Virus record (IMG/VR): IMGVR_UViG_3300037842_000443
Coordinates: 1 to 53,159 of that record
Direction: 5' to 3' (one strand)
DNA from: a virus
DNA: 53,159 nucleotides
Below, piece by piece: positions 7,378 to 15,493 of this stretch. The stretch's first letter is position 1, and every line of letters begins with the position of its first letter. Both the position numbers and the translations under genes were made by a program. A model generated the notes under the pieces. It was given only the letters and a program-made list of their open reading frames with translations. It made no database searches and was not told the DNA's origin.

Positions 7378-8373
7378 ATGGATTATATTGATATATCATA
7401 CATTAGACAGTTATCTCCTCAGCTCAATAAGTTCAAGGATAAAGGTAACAACACATTTAATGCTAGATGTCCTGTATGTGGTGATTCAAGTCTAAATCCC
7501 AACAAAGCTCGATTCTGGTTCTTTCCTGAAAAAGTTAAGACTAGAGTTCATTGTTTCAATTGTGGGTACTCATCAGAGTTATCATGGTTTCTGAAAGATT
7601 ATTATCCCAATTTATATAAAGAGTATCAGCGAGAGCGTTTTGGGTCCAGATCAATCAAGTCTAAGGAAGTTAGGCTTCCGAGTGTTCCGAAGCCGATATT
7701 CAAGCCAAAGCCTTTGAATCTCAAGAGTATTAAAGATTTATCAGTAGATCATCCAGCGAGGTTATATGTAACCAATCGGTTCATACCAGAGGATAAGTTA
7801 CATCTTTTATACATAGCTCCCAAGTTTAAAGCTTGGTCACATGAGATGATGCCTGAGAAGTATACATACATTAAACAAGATGAACCTCGTCTTATTATAC
7901 CATTCTTTGATAGAGATCATAATTTAATAGCATTTCAGGGAAGGAGTTTTGATCCCAGAGCAGATGTTAAATATATCACGATAAAAATTCAAGATACTGT
8001 TAAGCTTTTTGGACAAGAGCGGATAAATAATGATACAGATATAATTATCGTTGAAGGTCCTCTTGATAGTTTATTCCTTGACAATTCATTAGCTATGGCT
8101 GGATCAGCAGTTAAAGATGTACCATATGATAAGGATAAGGTTATATTTGCATTCGATAGAGAGCCTCGTAATAAAGAAATCGTTAAAGCGATGCATAAAA
8201 AGATCAAACAAGGTTATAGGGTTTGTATAGCTGATAATCTCGAAGGTGGTAAAGATATTAATGATTGGATTAAGGCGAGACACACACCAAAACAGATACA
8301 ATGTGATATAATAGAACATACGTATCAAGGAATGGAAGCTGAATTGAAATTAACCGAATGGAGAAAGTGTTGA
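7378..8373 (+). CDS. 61: DNA primase, T4 gp61-like
   Basis: 331 residues, close to T4 gp61 (342). An N-terminal zinc finger CPVC (about residue 31) with HCFNC (about residue 58) recognises the priming site; the TOPRIM fold is shown by IIIVEGPLDSLFL (about 222-234) and FAFDREPRN (about 260), which carry the catalytic Glu and Asp. It makes RNA primers for lagging-strand synthesis with the replicative helicase. ATG 7378 is chosen over 7360 because the protein then begins at the conserved N-terminus; neither start has an RBS. It overlaps the next gene by 16 bases. Confidence 0.92.
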   Translation: MDYIDISYIRQLSPQLNKFKDKGNNTFNARCPVCGDSSLNPNKARFWFFPEKVKTRVHCFNCGYSSELSWFLKDYYPNLYKEYQRERFGSRSIKSKEVRLPSVPKPIFKPKPLNLKSIKDLSVDHPARLYVTNRFIPEDKLHLLYIAPKFKAWSHEMMPEKYTYIKQDEPRLIIPFFDRDHNLIAFQGRSFDPRADVKYITIKIQDTVKLFGQERINNDTDIIIVEGPLDSLFLDNSLAMAGSAVKDVPYDKDKVIFAFDREPRNKEIVKAMHKKIKQGYRVCIADNLEGGKDINDWIKARHTPKQIQCDIIEHTYQGMEAELKLTEWRKC

Positions 8374-9098
8374 AATCTTTTAAAGAATATGTGAATGAAT
8401 CTTTTATCATTAAAGATGATGTGTTATCATTTGATTATAGCAATACTGAATCAACTAAGATGGGTAAACGAATTGTGATGGAACCTTATAAGAAAAGGGG
8501 GAAGTCGACTGGTGGTATTGATGTGTATAGTGTATATAATGTTCATAATCAGACAGATGTTATTAAAAGTATCAAAGGTAAAGGACCGTACACGATCAGT
8601 TCAGAAGATTATCAGCAATTCTTAAAACGGACTGATTTATATATATCATCTAAGATTATAAAGTCTCATAAAATATCAACGATCATCACTCCTAAATCTA
8701 GTAGTGGTATATTAAACGATCTTATAGTCTTATTGAAGAAACGTAATCCTCATATTAAGTTTTTACCGGAGACGTTGATTAAAGTGATTGATCCGAATCA
8801 GATTAAGATAGATTATGATCACCCTAAGATCACAGATAAAATTTCCAAAAGACTTGAGGGTATAATTAGAGCAGCTGTTAAAAATAAATATTTTGAGATA
8901 AAAAAGGTAGATAAGAGATTCGCTCAATTTGTTTCTGGTTATTTTGAATCCAAGGATAATGTCAAATTCGAAGATGATGATAATATTATGATCCTTGATG
9001 ATGTAGTTAGCTCAGGTTCCACATTCACTGAAATACACAATATCATTAAAGGTTACAGATATAATAATGTCATTGGCACGACAATTTTTAAGACATGA
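8358..9098 (+). CDS. Phosphoribosyltransferase-fold protein
   Basis: 246 residues. The C-terminal part has IMILDDVVSSGSTFTEI (about 211-227), the PRPP-binding loop of type I phosphoribosyltransferases (two acidic residues then Thr/Ser-rich turn). The first 90 residues are not recognised. Substrate cannot be inferred: salvage enzyme, ComF-like or regulatory protein are all possible. ATG 8358 lacks an RBS; a TTG at 8370, preceded by GGAG and giving the start MKSFKEYVNES, is a good alternative and would overlap the primase stop. It is coupled by ATGA to the SLOG-family gene. Confidence 0.7.
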   Translation: MEKVLKSFKEYVNESFIIKDDVLSFDYSNTESTKMGKRIVMEPYKKRGKSTGGIDVYSVYNVHNQTDVIKSIKGKGPYTISSEDYQQFLKRTDLYISSKIIKSHKISTIITPKSSSGILNDLIVLLKKRNPHIKFLPETLIKVIDPNQIKIDYDHPKITDKISKRLEGIIRAAVKNKYFEIKKVDKRFAQFVSGYFESKDNVKFEDDDNIMILDDVVSSGSTFTEIHNIIKGYRYNNVIGTTIFKT

Positions 9099-9439
9099 CG
9101 ATTTTCGCTATAATAGGAAGTCGGACCTTCGATGATATTGAGTATGCTGCTAATAAATTAGATGAGATAATAAGTCAGTATGATTCTATTGTATCGGGTG
9201 GAGCTAAAGGTGCTGATAGTATCGGAGCCGCGTACGCTGATATAAATGGATTACCATTAACAGTGTATAAGCCAGATTGGAAGAAGTATGGAAAAGGTGC
9301 TGGATTTATAAGGAATAAGTTAATAATAGATGAGTGTGATGTTGTGATTGCGTTTTGGGATGGTTCATCTAAAGGAACCAAACATAGTATAAATTTAGCT
9401 AGAAAGAGTGGTAAAGAAGTAATAATATTGAAACCTTGA
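9095..9439 (+). CDS. SLOG-superfamily (YspA/DUF2493-like) nucleotide-binding protein
   Basis: 114 residues. It opens with FAIIGSRTFDD, then IVSGGAKGADSIGAAYA, and later KPDWKKYGKGAGFIRNKLII, the hallmarks of the YspA/cpYpsA-related SLOG family, a Rossmann-like fold that binds nucleotides or nucleotide-sugar ligands. Family members occur in many phages and in defence-associated operons, and their reaction is generally unknown. Here it overlaps the phosphoribosyltransferase gene (ATGA), hinting at a shared nucleotide pathway. Confidence 0.8.
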   Translation: MTIFAIIGSRTFDDIEYAANKLDEIISQYDSIVSGGAKGADSIGAAYADINGLPLTVYKPDWKKYGKGAGFIRNKLIIDECDVVIAFWDGSSKGTKHSINLARKSGKEVIILKP

Positions 9440-9449
9440 GGAATATAAA

Positions 9450-9656
9450 ATGCCTGTATTTGATGTGAGATGTAAGAGTTGTGATAGAACCAAAGAGATA
9501 CTAACCTTAAAGATTAACACTGAAATCAAAGCATCTGACTGCTTATGTGGTGTTAATGACTGGGAGAAGATTGTTAGTGTATCTCATTCAAAAAATAAAG
9601 AACTTGATAGTGAAACACGACAAACAGAAGATATGTGTGATTCACGCTGGACATAA
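9450..9656 (+). CDS. FmdB-like small zinc ribbon protein
   Basis: 68 residues starting MPVFDVRCKSCDRTKEIL, the typical opening of FmdB-family zinc ribbons (MPxYxxxCxxCG). The second metal site is CLCGVNDWEKI. It could bind DNA or partner proteins; no enzymatic motif is present. RBS GAGG at 9438-9441. It lies just before the ribonucleotide reductase gene in phages of this kind, so it may be co-regulated with nucleotide metabolism. Confidence 0.65.
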   Translation: MPVFDVRCKSCDRTKEILTLKINTEIKASDCLCGVNDWEKIVSVSHSKNKELDSETRQTEDMCDSRWT

Positions 9657-9669
9657 TGGAGAGTAAATA

Positions 9670-11355
9670 ATGAACGATTATCAAAAATTTATAGCATTAT
9701 CAAGATATGCTAGATGGTTACCTGAAGAGAAACGGAGAGAGCACTGGAGTGAGACAGTTGCTCGATATTTTGATTTTTTCACAAATCATTTAAAAGAAAT
9801 TCATGAATATGATCTCACATCAAATGATCGTGAAGTATTAGAGGTTGCTATTAACAATCTTGATGTGATGCCATCAATGCGTTGTATGATGACAGCTGGA
9901 GATGCTCTCAAAAAGAATAATATAGCTGGATACAATTGCTCATATGTTGCTATTGATCACCCAAAAGCATTTGATGAAATTTTGTTCATTTTGATGCATG
10001 GAACTGGTGTGGGATTTTCTGTAGAGCGTCAGTTTATCCAGAAGCTCCATGAAATCCCGGAATTAGAATTAACAGGCTCCGTTATTCAGGTAGCTGATAG
10101 TAAAGAAGGGTGGCAGAAGGGTTTGAGGAGATTGTTTCAACATTTGTGGGATGGGGAGATTCCTACATGGGATCTATCCAAGATTAGAGAGAAGGGAGCG
10201 AGACTTAAAACGTTTGGGGGAAGAGCTAGTGGTCCTCAGCCATTAGAAGACCTTTTTCAGTTCACTGTACAGATGTTTAAAGGTGCTCAAAATCGTAAGT
10301 TGACATCTGTTGAGTGTCATCGGATTGCTTGTAAGATCGCAGAGGTTGTTGTGGTTGGGGGAGTTAGAAGAAGTGCTTTGATATCCCTTTCCAATTTGAG
10401 TGATGAACGGATGAGACATGCTAAGTCAGGGCAATGGTGGGTTGACACACCAGAAATGGGTTTAGCTAATAATAGTGTATGTTACACAGAGAAGCCTGAT
10501 ATCGGTATTTTTATGATTGAGTGGACTAGTTTATACGAATCTAAGTCAGGGGAACGTGGTATCTTTAACCGTGAAGCAGCGTATAAACATCTCCCAGCTC
10601 GACGCAGAGAGCAATATGATGGTAAAGATCTACCTTTATACGGGACAAACCCCTGCAGCGAGATAGTTTTGCAAGATGGTCAATTTTGTAATCTATCTGA
10701 GGTAGTATTAAGGACTAATGATACATTAGATGACATCCGATCTAAAGTTAAGCTTGCTGCTATATTAGGTACTATGCAAGCAACATTAACAAATATTAAA
10801 GGTCTCCGTGCTAAATGGAAACAAGCTACTGTAGAGGAAGCTCTTCTAGGAGTTTCATTGACCGGTATTATGGATCACACATTCATGAATGGATCTAAAA
10901 AAACGGTGGAAGGTTTATCATTGCCTGATTTTTTGTCTGAGATAAAAGATATTGCAGTTTCTGTTAATGAGGAGTGGGCTAATAAGTTTGGTATTAATCC
11001 TGCTATGGCTGCTACAGCAATCAAACCCAGTGGATGTACAACGTTAAACACTAAAATCAAAACAACTTCTGGTGATATGAGTATGGCAGATATATTCATA
11101 GCTAATAAAGTTGAAGATGTTTTCAGTTTAAAACCTAATACATGGATTGAACCAATTATCGATGTTAAAGTTTATGATGAAAATAATGATGAGCAATTGA
11201 TAACAAAACTTTTTATTAATGGTTTATCAGATGTATATGAAGTAGAGTTTAATAATGAAAAATATAAATTTACAGGAAATCATAAACTAAAGACGGTTGA
11301 TGGATGGAAAAGAGTTGATGAAATAACTATAGATGATGATGTTATACAGTTGTAA
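9670..11355 (+). CDS. nrdJ: Class II ribonucleotide reductase, N-terminal extein fused to N-half of split intein
   Basis: 561 residues: 455 of reductase followed by 106 of intein. The reductase part matches adenosylcobalamin-dependent ribonucleoside-triphosphate reductase (MPSMRCMMTAG, YNCSYVAIDHP, GVRRSALISLSNLSDERMRH, and the active-site NPCSEI at about residue 329). At KPSG the reading passes into an intein N-half starting with Cys456 (CTTLNTKIKTTSG, block A) and containing TGNHKLKTVDGWKRV (block B), and stops at 11355. The rest is encoded from 11991. Protein trans-splicing should rejoin KPSG with TVSQL to give a 647-residue enzyme making dNTPs without oxygen dependence. Confidence 0.88.
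   Translation: MNDYQKFIALSRYARWLPEEKRREHWSETVARYFDFFTNHLKEIHEYDLTSNDREVLEVAINNLDVMPSMRCMMTAGDALKKNNIAGYNCSYVAIDHPKAFDEILFILMHGTGVGFSVERQFIQKLHEIPELELTGSVIQVADSKEGWQKGLRRLFQHLWDGEIPTWDLSKIREKGARLKTFGGRASGPQPLEDLFQFTVQMFKGAQNRKLTSVECHRIACKIAEVVVVGGVRRSALISLSNLSDERMRHAKSGQWWVDTPEMGLANNSVCYTEKPDIGIFMIEWTSLYESKSGERGIFNREAAYKHLPARRREQYDGKDLPLYGTNPCSEIVLQDGQFCNLSEVVLRTNDTLDDIRSKVKLAAILGTMQATLTNIKGLRAKWKQATVEEALLGVSLTGIMDHTFMNGSKKTVEGLSLPDFLSEIKDIAVSVNEEWANKFGINPAMAATAIKPSGCTTLNTKIKTTSGDMSMADIFIANKVEDVFSLKPNTWIEPIIDVKVYDENNDEQLITKLFINGLSDVYEVEFNNEKYKFTGNHKLKTVDGWKRVDEITIDDDVIQL
11035..11352 (+). other. Split intein, N-terminal half (106 aa)
   Basis: Begins with Cys codon 11035-11037 after the conserved reductase motif KPSG and ends at the stop of the ORF. 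Block A (Cys1, TxIxTxxG) and block B (TxNH, with the usual His) are visible. There is no endonuclease domain inside. It pairs with the 36-residue C-half at 11991-12098. Confidence 0.85.
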
Positions 11356-11411
11356 TTTGATGGTTATGTCAGTGCCTGGTGGATTGATATAACTATTTAC
11401 GGAGAAGTGTA

Positions 11412-11953
11412 ATGGAGTATGTACCGTATGTTTACATTATAAAGAATATAACAACTCAATTAAAATATATCGGAGTTCGGTATGCTCTGATTATTTGAAT
11501 ATGTGTTTTAGTTCAGGACTTCAAGATTTGAGAATAAACTCTAAAGCGGGAAAGGTAGGAGGGGCGATAGTTAAGGCTAAGGGTGTTGGAATTTTTAGAG
11601 ATTATAGTGAAAGACTTGAATGGGCTAAGATGGGTGGAAAAGCAAGCATGAAAGCTGGGAAGCTTGAATATGAAGAAACAGGAAAAAAGAATTTTTATTG
11701 TTGGTCAACTGTTGCTGGAAGGAAAGAAAGATCTAGTTTAGGTGGAAAGAATGGAGCTTTTTCAGTTAATTATATTATGAAAACACATAATTGCTCTGAA
11801 AAAACAGCAATAGAAATTTTAAAAGAAGAGCAATCTATTAGAGGGACAATAGGTGGTAAAGGAAATAAAGGTTTTATTTGGATAACTGATGGTATAAAAA
11901 CATTCAAATACACTAAAAATATTAAAATGAAAAACACATTGACGTTTTTCTAG
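11412..11953 (+). pseudogene. Decayed GIY-YIG homing endonuclease gene between the two intein halves
   Basis: A first frame (ATG 11412, RBS GGAGAAG, stop 11496-11498) encodes VYIIKN...KYIGVRYA, the start of a GIY-YIG domain with both the Y-I and Y-I-G elements. Coding then continues in another frame from about 11477 to 11953 (LRINSKAGKVGGAIVKAKG, SERLEWAKMGGKASMKAG, and a tail GFIWITDGIKT). These GGK-rich repeats and the WITDG tail are typical of the DNA-binding part of phage Seg/Mob-type endonucleases. The middle of the nuclease domain is missing, so the gene is shifted and internally deleted. The open frame from TTG 11495 (152 aa) could still make the C-terminal piece. Confidence 0.7.
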
Positions 11954-11990
11954 ATGAAAATTCAAACTATAAAAAAGGTAGAATACTTAA

Positions 11991-12677
11991 ATGAAAATAA
12001 CAGCTATTACAAAATTAGATGTGCAAGAATTTACAGTTGATGTTGAAGTGGACAATACCCATTCGTATCAATTAAACAACGGTTGTGTGTCACATAATAC
12101 GGTCAGTCAATTAGTTGACTCTGCATCTGGTATCCACGCTAGACATAATCCTTATTACATCCGTAGAGTTAGAGCTGATGCTAAAGACCCTCTTGCAGAG
12201 TTGATGGTAGATGCTGGTGTTCCAATGGAATCAGATGTGATGGCAAAGGGTAATGTTAATGTATTCTCGTTCCCTATGAAAGCTCCTAAAAATGCTGTAT
12301 TTAGAGAAGATCGGACAGCTATTGAGCAGTTAGAGTTATGGTTGACATATCAGCAAAATTGGACAGAGCATAAACCATCTATTACAGTATCAGTAAAGGA
12401 ACATGAGTGGATGGATGTTGGAGCGTGGGTGTATAAGCATTTTGATGATTGTTCTGGTGTATCATTCTTACCATTCTCAGAACATTCTTATGCTCAAGCA
12501 CCGTATGAGGATATTGATAAAGAGACTTATGATGAGCTATTAAGTAAAATGCCGAAGAGTATTGATTGGACTCAAATTGTTAAGTATGAATCTGATGATT
12601 CAGCATTGAAGAATACCAAAGAGCTTGCTTGTAGTGCTGGTGTTTGTGAAGTAGTTGACTTAGTTGCTGATGAATGA
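11991..12677 (+). CDS. nrdJ: C-half of split intein fused to C-terminal extein of class II ribonucleotide reductase
   Basis: 228 residues with its own RBS (AAGG, 11975-11978) and ATG. Residues 1-36 are the intein C-half (VDVEVDNTHSYQLNNG, then VSHN with the penultimate His and last Asn), followed by Thr+1 and the reductase C-terminus (TVSQLVDSASGIHARHNPYY, MAKGNVNVFSFPMKAP). It ends in a Cys pair CSAGVC matching the redox-active C-terminal cysteines of class II enzymes. Functional only after trans-splicing with the product ending at 11355, unless the two parts associate without splicing. Confidence 0.88.
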   Translation: MKITAITKLDVQEFTVDVEVDNTHSYQLNNGCVSHNTVSQLVDSASGIHARHNPYYIRRVRADAKDPLAELMVDAGVPMESDVMAKGNVNVFSFPMKAPKNAVFREDRTAIEQLELWLTYQQNWTEHKPSITVSVKEHEWMDVGAWVYKHFDDCSGVSFLPFSEHSYAQAPYEDIDKETYDELLSKMPKSIDWTQIVKYESDDSALKNTKELACSAGVCEVVDLVADE

Positions 12678-13110
12678 TTGGTTGTATGATGATGTAAAAT
12701 TCACAACAGATGATATTGGTGATGCTATAGGGTTTGTCTATAGGATCACTAATACGCAGAATGGGATGGATTACATCGGTAAGAAGAATTTCTGGCGGAA
12801 GGTGACTAAGCCTCCTCTTAAAGGAAAGAAACGAAAGCGACGATCTATAGTGGAATCTGATTGGCAGGTATATCATGGTTCATCTAACAAATTGTTATCT
12901 GATATAGATGGATATGGTTACGATGCATTTAATCGGGAGATTTTGTGTCTGTGTACATCTAAATCAATGATGAGTTATATCGAGTTATGGTATCAAATGA
13001 AAGAAGGTGTGTTGTTTAGTGATATGTCGTATAATGGTATCATCAACATTAGGATTAATTCTTCAGCTATTAAAAAGGATAAAGAGTTTATATTAAATGA
13101 GACAAAATAA
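12670..13110 (+). CDS. GIY-YIG endonuclease-like protein
   Basis: 146 residues. GFVYRITNTQNGMDYIGKKNFW (about residues 20-41) is a GIY-YIG start in which Gly-Ile-Tyr is replaced by Gly-Phe-Val-Tyr; later ESDWQVYHGSS and FNREILCLC provide the expected Arg and Glu-type positions. This is a family common in T4-like phages, often annotated as putative homing or branch-resolving endonuclease. Start ATG 12670 gives the usual opening MNDWLYDDV and overlaps the reductase stop by 8 bases. Intact, unlike the relic at 11412. Confidence 0.75.
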   Translation: MNDWLYDDVKFTTDDIGDAIGFVYRITNTQNGMDYIGKKNFWRKVTKPPLKGKKRKRRSIVESDWQVYHGSSNKLLSDIDGYGYDAFNREILCLCTSKSMMSYIELWYQMKEGVLFSDMSYNGIINIRINSSAIKKDKEFILNETK

Positions 13111-13123
13111 TTTGAAATTTTAG

Positions 13124-13152
13124 TTGACAGGTATCTAAATATATGGTATACT
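13124..13152 (+). promoter_or_regulatory. Sigma70-type promoter (TTGACA - 17 - TATACT)
   Basis: Perfect -35 TTGACA at 13124-13129, 17-base spacer, TGG-extended -10 TATACT at 13147-13152. It should drive the genes from 13201 (WYL-like protein, topoisomerase) onward. Confidence 0.75.
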
Positions 13153-13200
13153 GGTACTATCAATTGAATTATTCTTTTGATACTAATTATGGGATTTAAT

Positions 13201-13458
13201 ATGAATAAAGATGAATTAAAACAAGCATTACATGAAGGGGCAGTTCGTATCACTTTTACAAAGAAAGATGGCTCAGAACGAACTGGTTGGTTTACTCTTC
13301 AAGCTGATGTATTAGCAGAAATTGTAGGAACAGGAAAATCAAAGACTATCAATAACCCTGATCTTATTGTTGCTACTGAGATTGCTGTAGATGGGAATAA
13401 TCAATGGAGATCATTTAATTTCGATCAAATAACTGATATTAAAACAGAGAGATCATAA
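13201..13458 (+). CDS. SH3-like (WYL_2/DUF2693-type) small protein
   Basis: 85 residues. KQALHEGAVRITFTKKDGSE at the start, followed by TGWFTL, matches the small phage family DUF2693 (Sm/SH3-like beta barrel, formerly WYL_2), found beside replication genes in T4-like phages. Likely a nucleic-acid or protein-binding accessory; its exact role is unknown. ATG 13201 is preferred to the upstream 13177 frame because it lies in the right position for the family start. The stop overlaps the next ATG (TAATG). Confidence 0.65.
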   Translation: MNKDELKQALHEGAVRITFTKKDGSERTGWFTLQADVLAEIVGTGKSKTINNPDLIVATEIAVDGNNQWRSFNFDQITDIKTERS

Positions 13459-13664
13459 TGAAGGTTAATCTAACACAAGAATATTATACTAGCCGAGTTC
13501 AGTTCGGAAATTATCACTCAATCACAACTCCATTTGCATCTGATACAGATAAAGCTGCAGGAAGAGAGTGGACACTTCCTGGAACGAAAAAACTTTTCCT
13601 TGCATCTGAGATTCAAACGTTTGCAACTAAACTCGGTTACGGTGGTATATTTGAGAGTGTATGA
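13458..13664 (+). CDS. Small conserved hypothetical protein
   Basis: 68 residues, not recognised. It has a mixed composition with no membrane segment or Cys pairs. It overlaps the preceding stop by one base (TAATG) and the topoisomerase start by four bases (ATGA), so it is translated as part of the topoisomerase operon. Confidence 0.55.
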   Translation: MKVNLTQEYYTSRVQFGNYHSITTPFASDTDKAAGREWTLPGTKKLFLASEIQTFATKLGYGGIFESV

Positions 13665-15484
13665 AAGATAATCAAATTAAAGTGTTGAGTGATAGAGATC
13701 ACGTACTATTGCGACCAGCGATGTATTTGGGATCGGTTAACACTAAACTCCACGAAGACTTTTTTCTTGAGGATGATTCTATATCACATCAAGGTAAAGA
13801 GTATGTCCCTGCATTGGTTAAGATGTTTGGGGAGGTATTTGATAATGCTGTGGATGAAGCTATTCGTACCAACTTTGAATACGCTACGGATATCCGTGTA
13901 AAGATAACTTCTGATAGTATCACTATCAAGGATACTGGAAGAGGTATACCAGTTGAATTAGAAGAATCTACAGGAGAATATGGTCCAGTATTAGCTTGGG
14001 GACAAATGAAAGCTGGTTCTAACTTTGAAGATGATGATACTAGAATGACAGCTGGTATGAATGGTGTTGGGGCGTCTGTTGTAAATATATTCTCAACCAA
14101 ATTTAAAGGTGAAACTTCAGATGGTCAACAGAAATTAGTTTACACCTCAAAAGATAATATGGATAGTAATTATGTAAAGGTTACTAATTCATCTCTCAAT
14201 TACACTCAAGTTACATTCCATCCAGATTTTTCTAGATTGGAGTGTGATGTTATAGATGATGTAACGTTGAATGTTATGAAACAGAGAGTATTAATAGCAT
14301 CTATTATGTTTCCTGATATCTCTTTCAGATTTAATAATAAAAAAATACATTCTAAGAGTCCTAAACATTTTATCAATTTATTTGGGAAAGGAGCAGACGT
14401 TTTAACTGGAGGGGATGGTAAGTGGTTTGTTGGTGTTATTCCTAATGATAATGATGATTTCAGATTCTTCTCTTATGTTAACGCTCTACATATGAAGGAT
14501 GGAGGAACTCATATTGATAATATTTCATATAATATAGTAAACCGTCTTAAAGATAAACTCATTAGAAAGCATAAAGGTATTAAACCAGGAGACATTAGAA
14601 ATAAGATGCAATTAGTTGTATTCTTTAGAGATTTTCCTAAATTTGAAACAAACTCACAGACCAAAGAGAGTTTGAGTAACTCAGCATCATTCATTAGGGA
14701 GTATATGGGAGATGTTGATTGGGATAGTTTTGTATATAAGTTAGCGAAGAATAAATTATTAATTGATCCTATCACAGAAGTGTTTAGAATTAAGGAAGAG
14801 TTTAAGAAAAGGCAAGAGCTTAAAAAATTAGATAAAGTCACTAAAAGGATTAAGTCAGAGAAATATTTTCCTGCTATTGGGGGAGTTGATAAGTTATATA
14901 TCTGTGAAGGGACAAGTGCTCGAGTTGGTTTAATGAAAATACTCGGGAGGAGAGGAAATTCCTTTTATGAACTTAAAGGGGTACCGTTGAATGCAGTGAA
15001 CGCGTCGCAACAAAAATTCACAGCAAATAAAGAGTTATCAGAATTGTATAAAATTATTAATAATGTAGATTTTAATCGGATTGTGATTGCAACAGATGCT
15101 GATCTTGACGGTAATAAAATTACTGGTCTTTTGTTTGGATTCTTTATAACATACATGCCTGATGTAAGTGTATCAAGATTAAGAACTCCATTGATGGTCC
15201 TTAAAAAAGGAGATAAGGTTATTAAGTGGGCTTATGATATGACAGAAATTAATTCATGGACTGAAGTAGATATGAAGGGTTGTGAAGCTTTTTACGTAAA
15301 AGGATTAGGATCTTGGAGAGCAGATCAATTAAGACATGTTATTAATATTGATGGTCTAGATAATATGATTGATAATGTAATTTTTGATGATAACACTATT
15401 ATCACTAGTTGGCTATCATCTAATACATCTGACATCAGAAAAGAATATGTATTAGCTAATGAATTTTCTATTGCTAAATTGTAA
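13661..15484 (+). CDS. 39: Type II DNA topoisomerase large subunit, T4 gp39-like (ATPase + TOPRIM)
   Basis: 607 residues. The GHKL ATPase is shown by EVFDNAVDEAI, IKDTGRGIP and MTAGMNGVGASVVNIF (residues about 60-145). A central transducer region follows, then TOPRIM with LYICEGTSA (about 413) and ATDADLDGNKITGLL (about 477), the Glu and Asp that bind Mg2+. In T4 this function is divided between gp39 and gp60; here both parts are in one polypeptide. It works with the gp52-like subunit encoded 10 bases downstream to relax DNA and support origin function. Confidence 0.92.
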   Translation: MKDNQIKVLSDRDHVLLRPAMYLGSVNTKLHEDFFLEDDSISHQGKEYVPALVKMFGEVFDNAVDEAIRTNFEYATDIRVKITSDSITIKDTGRGIPVELEESTGEYGPVLAWGQMKAGSNFEDDDTRMTAGMNGVGASVVNIFSTKFKGETSDGQQKLVYTSKDNMDSNYVKVTNSSLNYTQVTFHPDFSRLECDVIDDVTLNVMKQRVLIASIMFPDISFRFNNKKIHSKSPKHFINLFGKGADVLTGGDGKWFVGVIPNDNDDFRFFSYVNALHMKDGGTHIDNISYNIVNRLKDKLIRKHKGIKPGDIRNKMQLVVFFRDFPKFETNSQTKESLSNSASFIREYMGDVDWDSFVYKLAKNKLLIDPITEVFRIKEEFKKRQELKKLDKVTKRIKSEKYFPAIGGVDKLYICEGTSARVGLMKILGRRGNSFYELKGVPLNAVNASQQKFTANKELSELYKIINNVDFNRIVIATDADLDGNKITGLLFGFFITYMPDVSVSRLRTPLMVLKKGDKVIKWAYDMTEINSWTEVDMKGCEAFYVKGLGSWRADQLRHVINIDGLDNMIDNVIFDDNTIITSWLSSNTSDIRKEYVLANEFSIAKL

Positions 15485-15493
15485 AGGTATATT

